Positions 54,440-64,000 of a stretch of DNA of 64,000 nt are shown here, one piece after another. The DNA lies in contig BQUP01000002.1 in the NCBI GenBank assembly GCA_022835595.1, positions 682,001-746,000 on the forward strand, in the 5' to 3' direction. A model generated the notes under the pieces. It made no database searches, was not told where the DNA came from, and saw only the letters and a program-made list of their open reading frames with translations. Position numbers and translations under genes: made by a program. Positions within the stretch are counted from its first letter, which is position 1, and every line of letters starts with the position of its first letter. The DNA comes from Cystobasidium ongulense. Taxonomy: Eukaryota > Basidiomycota > Cystobasidiomycetes > Cystobasidiales > Cystobasidiaceae.

Positions 54440-57400
54440 CTACTTCTTCTTTCCTTTAGACTTGGTAACGACTTTGAAATTCAATTCTGGTCCTTTCTGA
54501 GCAGGAATGAACTTGATAGCGTCCGCCATTGATCTGCCCATTGAGGTGCTAGAAGAAGACGCGAAATAAGATGCTAAGGAAACAGGTACTGATTTACCTA
54601 ATTTGATAGCTTTAGTATCCGCTAAGCGTTTATCAGCGAATGCATCACTGAAATATCTTCCATCTAGTGTACGAGATGATGCATAAACACTGTCGCTGAT
54701 CAACTCGCGCGTGGATTTGTCCAAAGGCACTGGGAACGAGAGGAGCATCTGGATGAAATCGTCGATTGGAATCTCGAGGCCTTTTAGAGCGTCCTTGCAC
54801 CATTTTAATAGATCGTTAGAAGCAGGGAAGGCGGGCTCGTCTTCTCTGCTAGAAGCTGCCGACATGGCCGCCGCAGCGGGTGTAGCGCTTACTGGAGCTG
54901 AGGCTCTAACAGGAACGGGTGCAGTCAATGGAGTGGCTGGCTTCGCCGCATGACTGGCTAGTTTGGATGCCATGGAATAAGAAGACTGGACGACCGGTCG
55001 TGCGGCGACTGCAGGGGTGCTTGATCCATTCATTCCAGGTGGTCGAACGGCAGAAGGCGCAGCGGCAGAAGGAGTGCTAGGCTTGGGGGTGCCAACTGTC
55101 TGCCATGGGCTGTCGGAGGGTGCAGCGGGCTACATGAAGCATAACGATACAATTCAAAGATCAGCAGAGATTACGCTCAAGTCTGTTAGGCGGTGTTCCC
55201 CACTCACCGACGCATTGGCGATTGTATTCGCGTAAGCCTTGCTAACTTTCTGAACTTGGGCTTGCTGGGCAGCCTTTCTTCTAGCTTCCTCTTCCTCTTG
55301 GATTTCCTTGAGTGTCTTCTTCCCTCCCTTAGCGGCATTAGTGGAAGCAGGAACGAGTTTGCCCCACGGTGTAGAAGTGGGTACAGTCATCGAAGGTGAG
55401 GATGCAGTAGAGTCGCCCCATCGTGCAGTCAGGGGTAAGCCTTCAGAGGCTTCTCTTGCTCTCTTTTCGGCTAATGCTGCTTCTTCAGCCGCACGCTGTG
55501 CAGCGCTTATCTTCTTCTCTTGCGCCCGGCGTGCTTCAGCCTCTTTCTGCTCTTTGGCTTGGATGTCTCGCAGGGACAAGCCAGTCGTAGGCTTGAGTTG
55601 GGTCGAGTCACCGTGTGCTGTTTGGTCATCGGCGGACTTGGCCCAGGGCGCTGCCTTGCGAGCAGCAGTTGATGGTGTACCTGGAGGAGGAGAAGGAGTT
55701 GACGCAAACGAGCCTATTGTTACCTCGGCTGGTGCAGGTCCTTTCTTCTGTCTTTCAAAGTTCTCCTGCGATACAACGTTCACGCCATCGCTTCTTTTTG
55801 CCGTGGAGGCTTGGACAGCTCCTGTTCCAGCAACTGTTGGTGCAGCTGCAGGAGGAGTTGGTCTTACGAGAGCCTTCTCAACAACAGGAGGAGCAGGTAC
55901 AGACTTGGCCTGGTTCACATTGCTGATGGCAGAGCGTTGACTGGGTGTTGAAAGTTCCATGGGCGGTACTGAGACCTTGTCTTGGTCAGCGAGACTTTTG
56001 CTCATCGACGGTCCTTCGATAACAGGCAGTTGGGTGTTGTCCTTCTTAGCCGGCGAAGTAATGGGCTGCACTGGCTTTGAGACTGGGGTCGACATGGTAG
56101 AGCTACGTCCGATGGGAGAAGGCAGCGAATCTTGACGCAATGCATTGACGCCAACAGACGAAAGAGAAGAAAGAGGTTTACCAGTAGCCGAAGTTCGGAG
56201 CGAACCACCTTCAGCTTCCACAGGTTCGCCGCCAAGCGCAGACGAACCGCGAGGGATGCTGGCAGCGGTTGCGGAAGCAGGTCTCATATCGGCCCAAGGG
56301 TCATGAACAGGTACTGCCATGCTCTGAGGTGCCTTTGTGACATGCTCGGGCTGCTGTACATTTGGCAGAGGCGACATCGTCGTTTCAGGCGACTTGGAGG
56401 CGGGCTGCTGAACCTTACTGAATAGATCGTAGACAGCATTTCCGGCTGTAAAAGAGGCGTGCCTCTGATCGTACGACGGGCGCGGGGGTGCCTGAGCCTG
56501 CTCGGGTAGAGGTGAGGATTGTCGTTGCTGGTGCTGCCATGGAGTAGGACTTGCCATTCGGTGGTACGGTGGATGTCCGGGACCTGGCGCCTGCATGCCC
56601 GGTGGGGCAGCGTAGACGTGATGGATATTGGGAGAGGAGAAAAATGGAAGATGGACATCATGGAGGCGGATGATTAGCGCTCCGAGGGTTTCATAATCTG
56701 TGGACTCGACACGCTTGACCAGCAAAGTGTCGCTGAAGAAGCCTTGGCTGTACCATTCTTGCATCTGAACGACTGAGAAGGGACCTTGCACTTGCCCCTG
56801 CGGATCTCGGTATTGCCAGAAAATCCTATCAGCAGGCTCATTGGTTGGATGTGGCGAAGCAGGAGGTCGGAAGTGATGTGCTGCATTGATCGGAGGCGTC
56901 TGCAACGGACGCTGTTGCTGCAAAGCAGCCATCGAAAGCTCCTGAACTGGCGAGCGACGAGACAGAACTTCCAATCCTTCAGCGGCAGATGCTCTTGTCG
57001 GGGTAGAATTAGCGCTGGTCCTGAATCGGGATGACGCAGGATTAGACTGGGAGAATGAAGGGTCGTTGCCGAGTTGCATCGTTGACATGTTGTTGGCGAT
57101 GCTGTTTGAGCGGGACGAGTGAACGGAGGTTGGTTGATTTTGCAGGCGAGTGGGTCCAAGTAGATCATCCATGAAAAGCGACTGGTTGGAGGACGAGGTT
57201 GCCAGCTGTGGTCGACTGCCTTCTTGTGAGGCTCCGTCTAAAGAACTCGCTGCTTGTAGTGCTGCGTCTTGTCGGTCCCGCGCTTGCTTATCAAATGGCG
57301 GCTCTTGCCTTCGCCAGCTAGACTGAGTAAGTACGTCTTGGCCGTTTCGACTAGCCGAAGCCTGTGACCCTTGACCACGCAGCAAAGCTTGTTTTTCGCG

Positions 57401-58592
57401 CTCTATTGCATCGTGTTGACCGGGGCGCCAATGACTGTCGGCCGATTCGACAGGTTTGGACCATACATCGTTGTCTTCATTCTCGTCCTTTGTGGACGAT
57501 CCTGAAGAGGAGATGTGCGAATCCTCGTCTGCCTGTAGATGTCGCCATCGGTTGGAAGACCACCCAGCGGTGCTAGGTGCTGCCCCAGTCGGCTTATCGC
57601 GCTCATTGAATAAACGGCTACGAGCAGAGTTAGGGGCGCGTTGAAAGTCTGCAGTTGTCGGAAGACTTGTCTCTGACTTCTTTGCGCCCGGTCCGCCCAC
57701 GCCTGAGAGTACACCACCTTGAAACACGCCCGCAAGGCTACCTGGTCCAAAGTTGCCTGTCCCTGAGCTTGTTCGCCGATTTGTCGGGGGAAGGGTCAGA
57801 CCAGGCGAAGAAGCGGCTGCAATTGGAGACCCTGCGATCCCTGCAGGCGGTAGTCTGCCCAAAGCATCTCGTTCTCGCTCTCTTCGAGGGCCTCGCTCGT
57901 GATTTGCAGTACGGTCGCCTTCGACGCTCGTGTGATTCCGTATGGTCTGATACTTGTGCTGGACCGCGCCCTCCAGGTGCAGTTGTTGTTGTTCAGGGGT
58001 CTACAAGCGACGTTGATGGGGCAGAACGAAGTATAAGCATGTCAGATGTTGTCACATAAGCCGACAATTATCGAGCCTTCGGAATGAAGGGCAAAAAAAG
58101 TCAATCACGCACCTCGAATGCCTGATAAAGCTCGTCGAAGACAGCAGTCACTGAAAGCTGAGACTTCCACATTTTCAAAAGAGTAGGCTTGCTGTAGAGC
58201 GTCTTGTACCGCTTCAACGAAGGTCTCCCATGGCCATGGGCAGATTTGATGCTGGCATCGCCGGCGGTAGGCAGGGTGGAGGGCGAGCTGTTTGATGGGT
58301 TTGAAGGTGAACTGTCTGCACTTCTACCTTTCGGAGGCACCTGTTGCACACTGGCGAGCTCTTCCGTGATGCTCTGCTCGTGTATAGTGGCCTGCCTGTC
58401 CTTGTCCCTACCAGCGCTGACTTTGCCGCCCATGGGTTGACCCAGCATGGCGAACACGTCTCCAGCTGAATTGGCGCTGTGCTTTCGCGAGTGGATTTGT
58501 GGTCTAGAGACAGAAGGAATTGTCGGAGGCGGTGCTTGAGTCTCTCCTGCACCTCCAGCTTGAGTACGCCTGGCTCTTGCGGCGTAGGACAT
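54440..58592 (-). CDS. GYF-domain protein, Smy2/Syh1/GIGYF-like
   Basis: GYF proteins bind proline-rich ligands. Fungal Smy2/Syh1 act in mRNA regulation and ER-Golgi transport, and animal GIGYF in translational repression. Exons 58592-58113, 58000-55208 and 55129-54440 give 1,320 residues. The GYF domain is at about 552-600: RIFWQYRDPQGQVQGPFSVV, then QMQEWYSQGFFSDTLLVKRV. The signature GPF-x4-M-x2-W-x3-G[YF]F is present with Phe replacing Tyr. N-terminal SLKRYKTLYSKPTLLKMWKS is a likely conserved motif, since Lys-Tyr-rich starts are common in this family. A charged coiled coil (IQAKEQKEAEARRAQEKKIS) follows, then a C-terminal helical module (LLKWCKDALKGLEIPIDDFI) and a basic end KSKGKKK. Most of the rest is disordered Ser/Pro/Gln. 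Confidence 0.88.
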
Positions 58593-59277
58593 GATGAGGG
58601 TTTGATATTATTTGGGTTGATCGGTCTGGACAAGCAGGGCAGACGATGCTTTGTTCAGGCGTGGAATGTCTACAGCGGTAGATTGTCTAGCTCACCTTGA
58701 TTAGCTATGGTCTGCTTGCTTGCGGTTGGATGGTCGGTAGAAAAGCTATTGCACTGACAACTTTTTGAAAGGCTCTCGCTGATTGCCACACAAAATACTG
58801 TACCTTTGAAACCGAAAGCTTTTCTGAAGATATGTTCATGTCTGGGTTAAGAATTGTACCACGAAGGTCTAATCAGCTATAAGCCTCTGCATACAGTCTG
58901 CATAGCCTGTGCGGAACCTCAAACCGGTTGAGCGTTTGAAGTCGTGTCAGGTCGCTATAGACGGTAGAGTAACTTGCGAGCCATTACCACTCTACTGAGA
59001 TGCTGCGTCAGTGCCCAAAGCCGAAATAGACAGTTACTGCCAAGTCTCACTGGCTGTTATTGCAATCTCCCTTGGTGCAGTCTGAGGCCGTGGTCAGCTA
59101 TTTAAGACGTCACGTGCTATACAAGCAAAACCCGTTGGTAAGGCTATTACGTCGAGATGTCGTTGCAGCAAGCGCGCATCATCGAACAGTGTGATACATT
59201 ATAAATTCCGACCATAAAACTAATCCCAAGCTATCTCCTAATCAGATTCAACCTCCTTGAGAGCAATAAAAATGAGT
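58593..59277. promoter_or_regulatory. Upstream region of GYF gene / 3' flank of unknown gene
   Basis: This 685-bp region holds the GYF promoter and the 3' flank of the next minus-strand gene. It contains GACGTCACGTG at about 59107-59117, an overlapping ATF/CREB-like half and E-box. No gene was seen. Confidence 0.45.
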
Positions 59278-60369
59278 TCAAATTACTGGGTCGATGCCCA
59301 TTATTTCCTTCAATCGATTATGTATATCGCGAGCAAAGTCGTCCTGCTCTGCTGTATTGTCGTTGTTGCTCAGAGCCAACGAAAGCATAGCTTCGTATCT
59401 AGGAGTAACGGCCAAAACATCAAGCTCTCCGCACATGCTGTGACCAGCGGACGAGTGCGCGCTGACCATCTGAGGTGACTTGACAGAGACGTTGACATCG
59501 TTCCATTTAGGTGCGAGCGCAGCTAGCGTTGTCTTGCATTTGTTTTCGCCGACTTGGCAGACGGAAGTGGATGAAACATTGCCCGAACCTAGCCATGCAG
59601 AAGAATCGGAAAGCGGTGAGGAGCCGCGAGAAGTGCTGATGTTGACCGCGCTCGTGGAAGAATCGTGAGTCTCCCACAATCCCCAGAGAGAGCTACCCCT
59701 GTCCGGATACGGCGTAAGAGGATATCGACCGGTAGACCTGAATGGACCGGATTCCGAACTCGTAGCTGACGTGGTTGGTCTCATCCTAGCTGACTTGAGA
59801 GTTCTGCGCTTACGTTCATGATCGTCTTTGACAGCTGCATCATCTTCAGCTTTGCCGTGAAGGCGCTGCAAAGCATTTGCGAATGCTCGGATCTCAAATA
59901 GGGATTTAGGGTTCATAGAGGTCTCCGTGTCACTGCGTTCAATTGGAGGTGTGAAGGCATATCTCGAGCGAGAAGATGAAGAGGAACGACTGAATAGCAT
60001 ATCGAAGCTGACGGGACCTCTAGCTGGCATGGTTCGAGAGATTGGAATTCTAGCGGGAGTGGCTTCCGAAATCGACAGGGTTGGGAGATCTTCTGAAGTA
60101 GGATTGCTTCGCAAGGAGTACAGCGACGCCCGACGAGGAGGTTCTCCAAGCTGCGGAGACCCATGCTCCAGATCCGTTTCGGCTAAAGCAGCCAGTAAAC
60201 CTCCTTGTGTATTCGGTGAGGCAACCTATGATCGCGCTTCGTTAGTCCCAAGTACTTTGATAACAGACATACAGTAGGAACTTACTGTAGAGAATGTAGA
60301 CGACTTGGTCTTTCGCAGCTTTTTCCAAAAGGTTGTTTTGGAAGCATGATCCATTGGTTTCTCTGGCAT
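59278..60369 (-). CDS. Unrecognised 343-residue Ser-rich protein
   Basis: Two exons, 60369-60286 and 60225-59278, join in phase to 343 residues (MPEKPMDHASKTTFWKKLRK, then the intron after KSSTFST, then ASPNTQGG). I do not recognise it. The short N terminus is basic and amphipathic (FWKKLRKTK). Residues about 30-230 are Ser/Thr/Arg-rich with SP and RRxS-type sites (PPRRASLYSLRSNP, RTMPARGPVSFDMLF). A helical, more conserved-looking segment reads SLFEIRAFANALQRLHGKAE, followed by a basic KRRTLKSARMRP. The C terminus is more ordered (RYEAMLSLALSNND, then IHNRLKEIMGIDPVI). No membrane span or known domain is seen. The start chosen gives a clean splice; no other ATG is in frame upstream. Confidence 0.72.
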
Positions 60370-60872
60370 TGGCAGCCAAGCTTGGTGCCACGAGATGTAG
60401 ACTCTGTTTCGAGGAGTGGAGCTTGTATTGGGAGTGATACATGTGTCACTTAAGTTCTAATTCAAAGTAGTGCCGCTGCAGGCGCAAAGGCCATCGGTGC
60501 CCGCCTCTTTCGTTTCAAACTGGACCACTTTCACGAAGACAAAGCATCGCGATGACGAAAGGTCAGTGGGGCTACATCAGCCGGTGATTTCCATTGCGAT
60601 ACTAGCACCGGAAGGTTTCCATGGAGATCGCATCGCCCAGTCTCGACGGTGTACGTCGGGCTGTCTAGGTGGAGGTGTACGCCGGATGTCTGGGCTTTAA
60701 CAAACTGGGGCCGCTGGAAACCCTTCGCTGAGAAGCAGGAGCATGCACTGTCGCCTGAGCATGCTTGAGGTAGAGCGATGTAACACGAGACTGTTGGTGC
60801 TGCTTCTTTCGTGCTTGTCCGGAAAAGTTAAACTCGCATCTTGACGGAGCTCGGACACCAAGGACCAGCAAG
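60370..60872. promoter_or_regulatory. Divergent intergenic region, unknown gene / MAK5
   Basis: A 503-bp head-to-head spacer. No gene or clear motif was recognised. Confidence 0.4.
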
Positions 60873-63573
60873 ATGGCCATTACACCCAGTGCCGCAGCGC
60901 GACCAGCCAAGGGCATGGGCAAGCACAAGCAGCGCAAGCTCAAGTCCAAGAGCAAAGACATGGCAGCTTCAAAGACCAAGTATCGTGCTGTGCCCGCAGC
61001 TAAACTGCCATGGCGAGCCTCCAAAGATTCCAACTACGATTTTGACGACTTTCAGGCTGGCGAAGGAGGCATGCTGGAGCTAGAAGAGATTGATGGAGTC
61101 GATGTCGTGTGGGAGGAAAGACCAGATGGCAGCAAGACTATCAAATTCAACGTGAGTGTCGAAGCGGAGTGCAAGTGCTTCAAAGAAAACGAGCGATCAT
61201 GTGCTGAAAATGATTGTGGCTGCAGGTCAAAGAAGAGCTCTTGGAGCAGCAAGCGCAAGAGGCAGAAGCGCAAGAGGAGTTCGAGGTCGACGATGAAGAC
61301 ATCGAACTGGATGGCGCAGATGCCGAAGAGTGGACTGGCTTCTCCGAGGCTGCGCCGGAGGAATCTGCAGATGAAGAACTTGCAGATGAGACACTTTCGC
61401 CAGAGATAGAAGAGCCTGTCGCGAGCACTTCCAAACCGACCAAAGCAACGTCTGGACTTCTCCCCAATGCCGAATACGAACGTGTCTTCAATGGTGAGTG
61501 AATCACCGGCCACCTCGCATTTGCCACTCATATATACTAACTATTCTTCATAACTCCTTAGATACGAACCTTCCCGGATTTGAAGGCCTGCATCTGCTTC
61601 CTTCGCTAAAGCGTGCTATCCAGAGCCTCGGTTTCGACAAGCCTTCACAAATCCAGAAGGAAGTGCTCTCCACTGTTCTCAACGATGACAGCTTCCAAGT
61701 CAATCACAAAGATCTGGTCGGTGTCGCAGAGACCGGTTCAGGAAAGACTCTAGCCTACTCGCTCCCAATTCTACAGGACATCCTCGCCAATGTACCGGAA
61801 GAGGGCAAAATAAGAGGCTTGACAGCTTTGATCCTGTGTCCCACACGTGAACTGGCTCTACAGATCCGACAGCACGTTGGTAACGTGGTATATCGAGCCT
61901 CAATACCTCCTAATGAAGCTGGACTCATACCCGATGATCAACTTGAGAACGCTGCCGACGAAGCCAAGGGCAAGACAAAAAAGGCAAAATATACACCTCG
62001 TGCCAATATCGTCGCAGTCTGCGGTGGTATGTCCATACAGAAGCAGAAACGCATGCTGTCTGCCAAACATGGTGTAGATATCATAGTTGCAACACCCGGT
62101 CGTCTATGGGAGCTTATTTCGTCTGGAGGCGAAGAGAGCGCTGAGCTCGGCAAAGCGATTAAAGGCATCAAGTATCTAGTCCTCGACGAAGCTGATCGAA
62201 TGATAGAGACGGGCCATTTCGCGGAACTTGACAATATCGTTGGACTTGTGCGCCGAAGCAAGCAGGGTCAGGAACCCAAATCTGCCAAAGCTAGTGGGAA
62301 GGGCAAGGGCAAAGGAAAATTGCAGCAAGAGCAAGATGAGCTGGAAGAGACAATGCAGGATGACTTCGCACATCCTGAAGACAGTTTGGAAGCTACAGCA
62401 GTTCGCGAAGACACGAACACGTACGTTTTCTCTGCCACAATGAGCAAGGAACTCCAACGTAATCTGAAGAAGAAGGGTACTGGCAAGCGGTTCACTGTGT
62501 CGGAGGATGAGAAAGGGCACCTCGGCGCGCTGGGAGCACTACTGAGCAAGTTGGACTTCCGAGATGCGGATCCCTCCGTTATCGATCTCACGTCCGAGAC
62601 TGGGTTAGTGAAGACACTACACGAGGCACAGGTAGAATGCATGGTAGCAGAGAAAGACTACTACCTCTACTACTTCCTCTTGAGGTACCCAGGCAGAACG
62701 CTTGTCTTCTTGGGCAGTATCGATGGTATCCGTCGTTTGAACCCTTTGCTACAGCTTCTCAAGCTCAATGTCGCGGTCTTGCATTCCGGTATGCAACAGC
62801 GCGCGCGTCTAAAGGCTTTGGACAGATTCAGGTCGTCCGGATCGATGGTATTGCTTGCGACCGATGTAGCTGCCAGAGGTCTGGATGTGCCAGAAGTGGA
62901 ACACGTCGTGCACTACCAGCTCCCTCGTACAGCCGACACATACATTCATCGAAGCGGTAGAACTGCCCGTGCGGGTAACAAGGGTATCAGTTTGCAGCTT
63001 TGTGCTCCCGAAGAAAAGGCAACACAGCGAGCACTAATGAAGAATCTAGGACGAGGTAAGACAACTTTACGAGAATATGTATATCCAATCTAACATCTGT
63101 TCACTTTTTCAGAGGTCAATGTGCGAGAGCTACCTGTTGAGTACTCGCTACTCGCGAAGATTAAAGAACGTGTCGAACTCGCTCGAAAGATTGAGATTGC
63201 TGGCCATCGTGCAGACAAGGCTTCTCACAACGAGGCATGGCTTCGCAAAGCAGCAGAAGATATGGAAATTGACATATCCGACGAGGAAACAGGGTAGGTG
63301 GTGTCACGACGCGCTGTACTGCGTGACATATCACTGATGAATCTCGATTACAGAACAAGCAGCAAGAGACAAGCTCGAAACACAAAAAGCAAGGAAAGGA
63401 TGCTCAAGGAGCAGCTGGACCGTTTGCTGTCGCAGTCACTGGTCATGCGCGGTATCAGTGCAAAGTATATTACATCAGGTGGCAACGCCATGTTTGTGGA
63501 TGCAATGCTCAGAGGCAGCAGCCACGAAAAGCTTCTGGGAATGCCGAAAACTCGTGCTGTGGACGACTTGTAG
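60873..63573 (+). CDS. MAK5: DEAD-box RNA helicase Mak5/DDX24 (60S ribosome biogenesis)
   Basis: Mak5 is a nucleolar ATP-dependent RNA helicase for large-subunit assembly. Exons 60873-61151, 61226-61493, 61562-63055, 63113-63293 and 63354-63573 give 813 residues. The basic N terminus (KGMGKHKQRKLKSKSKD) and the acidic region are typical. Core motifs appear in order: the Q-motif region LGFDKPSQIQKEV, VAETGSGKT (I), PTRELALQ (Ia), TPGRLWELI (Ib), VLDEADRM (II, DEAD), FSATMS (III), TLVFLGSIDGIRRL (IV), LATDVAARGLDVP (V) and YIHRSGRTARAG (VI). The Lys/Gly-rich then acidic insertion between motifs II and III and the spacing between Ia and Ib are characteristic of the Mak5/DDX24 branch. Long C-terminal exons end in AMFVDAMLRGSSHEKLLGMP. 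All splice phases agree. Confidence 0.96.
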
Positions 63574-63950
63574 TTTCTAAAGCAGCTTTGGGCCTTGCAA
63601 TTATGCGCAAAACTCTTCGTTGCGGAGATGTCTTTATTGCACAATGGTTGATGCTATGGTATATGAGAGGCCTCTAGTAGTGTATGGCCGTCTATGCTAA
63701 AGTACAGTAACCGCTACCGAACTAAATTGCATTACCGATTCCACGGACTTCCAGATACAGAGTAAAGATTTCAAACACCTTGCTGTCGGCAAGTGGCCCT
63801 ACGAAGTCCGATATAGGTACAGATATGGGCGATGGGAGGCCTTACACGGAAAGCGAAAAGTCGTATCATGAGAAGGGGTCATTGCATGCTGTGGACGAGA
63901 CAATGAATACATGGCGGTCAGGAAAACAGGTGACCAGTCGTGCTCACTCG
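63574..63950. other. 3' flank of MAK5
   Basis: Intergenic sequence. I see no gene or repeat. Confidence 0.45.
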
Positions 63951-64000
63951 TCATGTCCATGTTTGCTGCTGAGACTGCTGTTGGTATTGGGTGGGTTGGT
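63951..64000 (-). CDS. Possible C-terminal end of a Gln-rich protein (partial)
   Basis: Read on the minus strand from the window edge, one frame gives QPTQYQQQSQQQTWT then a stop at 63953-63951. Gln-rich tails are common in fungal regulators, but with 15 codons this is only a suggestion. The rest of the gene would lie beyond the right edge. Confidence 0.25.
   Translation of the reverse strand, partial: QPTQYQQQSQQQTWT

Noticed and set aside
1-64000. Transposons, LTR elements, virus-like elements or CRISPR arrays
   Set aside because: No transposase, reverse transcriptase, integrase or capsid-like frames, terminal repeats or spacer-repeat arrays were seen; the only repeats are the intron microsatellite and the 63-64-bp promoter array.

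Overview
The window looks like a gene-dense stretch of a nuclear basidiomycete fungal chromosome. Genes alternate between strands. Most are interrupted by short GT-AG introns of roughly 50-80 bases, and open reading frames join in phase across them. Two glycosyltransferases belong to families that basidiomycetes use for capsule or cell-surface glycans: a GT90 Cap10-like protein and a GT69 CAP59/CMT1-like protein. I cannot settle the class (Tremellomycetes, Ustilaginomycotina or other) from sequence alone. I saw no transposon, virus-like element, rRNA, convincing tRNA or CRISPR array.

Layout, left to right. A truncated AGC-type kinase start (minus, to 141) lies head-to-head with glutamate 5-kinase PRO1 (603-2955). 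Cohesin subunit SCC3 (minus, 3388-8788) shares a 147-bp promoter with an unrecognised 795-residue protein (8936-11401). tRNA exportin LOS1 (minus, 11788-15975) is divergent from a zinc-responsive factor of the Zap1 family (16279-19036), followed by splicing factor SYF2. A decayed-looking acyl-CoA-synthetase-like protein (minus, 21112-23211) is head-to-head with a DHHC protein acyltransferase (23603-24976). Next come AP endonuclease APN2 (minus), histone-deacetylase-complex subunit SDS3, and an aftiphilin/Laa2-like adaptor-accessory protein (minus). GT90, tRNA methyltransferase TRM7 (minus) and a chromodomain protein follow. An orphan gene with a strong TATA box and tandem repeats upstream sits at 40991-41521. 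Mitochondrial ferredoxin YAH1, the GT69 protein, a 1,848-residue CAF120-like PH protein (minus), an EBP1/PA2G4 homologue, a GYF-domain SMY2-like protein (minus), an unknown Ser-rich protein (minus) and DEAD-box helicase MAK5 complete the window.

Most genes are single housekeeping functions: chromatin and chromosome (SCC3, SDS3, chromodomain, APN2), RNA (SYF2, LOS1, TRM7, MAK5, CAF120), trafficking and glycan assembly (Laa2-like, GYF, GT90, GT69, DHHC) and metal or redox biology (ZAP1, YAH1). There is no operon-like pathway. The less ordinary signals are: (1) the acyl-CoA-synthetase-like protein, which keeps the fold but has lost every nucleotide-binding motif I could align, paired with an acyl-CoA-using enzyme; (2) a Cys-rich then His-rich N terminus on the Zap1-like factor; (3) the repeat-plus-TATA orphan gene; (4) a steep 5'-to-3' fall in G+C within many genes; (5) a chromodomain protein with an unrecognised C-terminal half.

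Exon boundaries were placed by hand from GT-AG sites, reading-frame continuity and family motifs. Where I state a total length, the exon sum is divisible by three.
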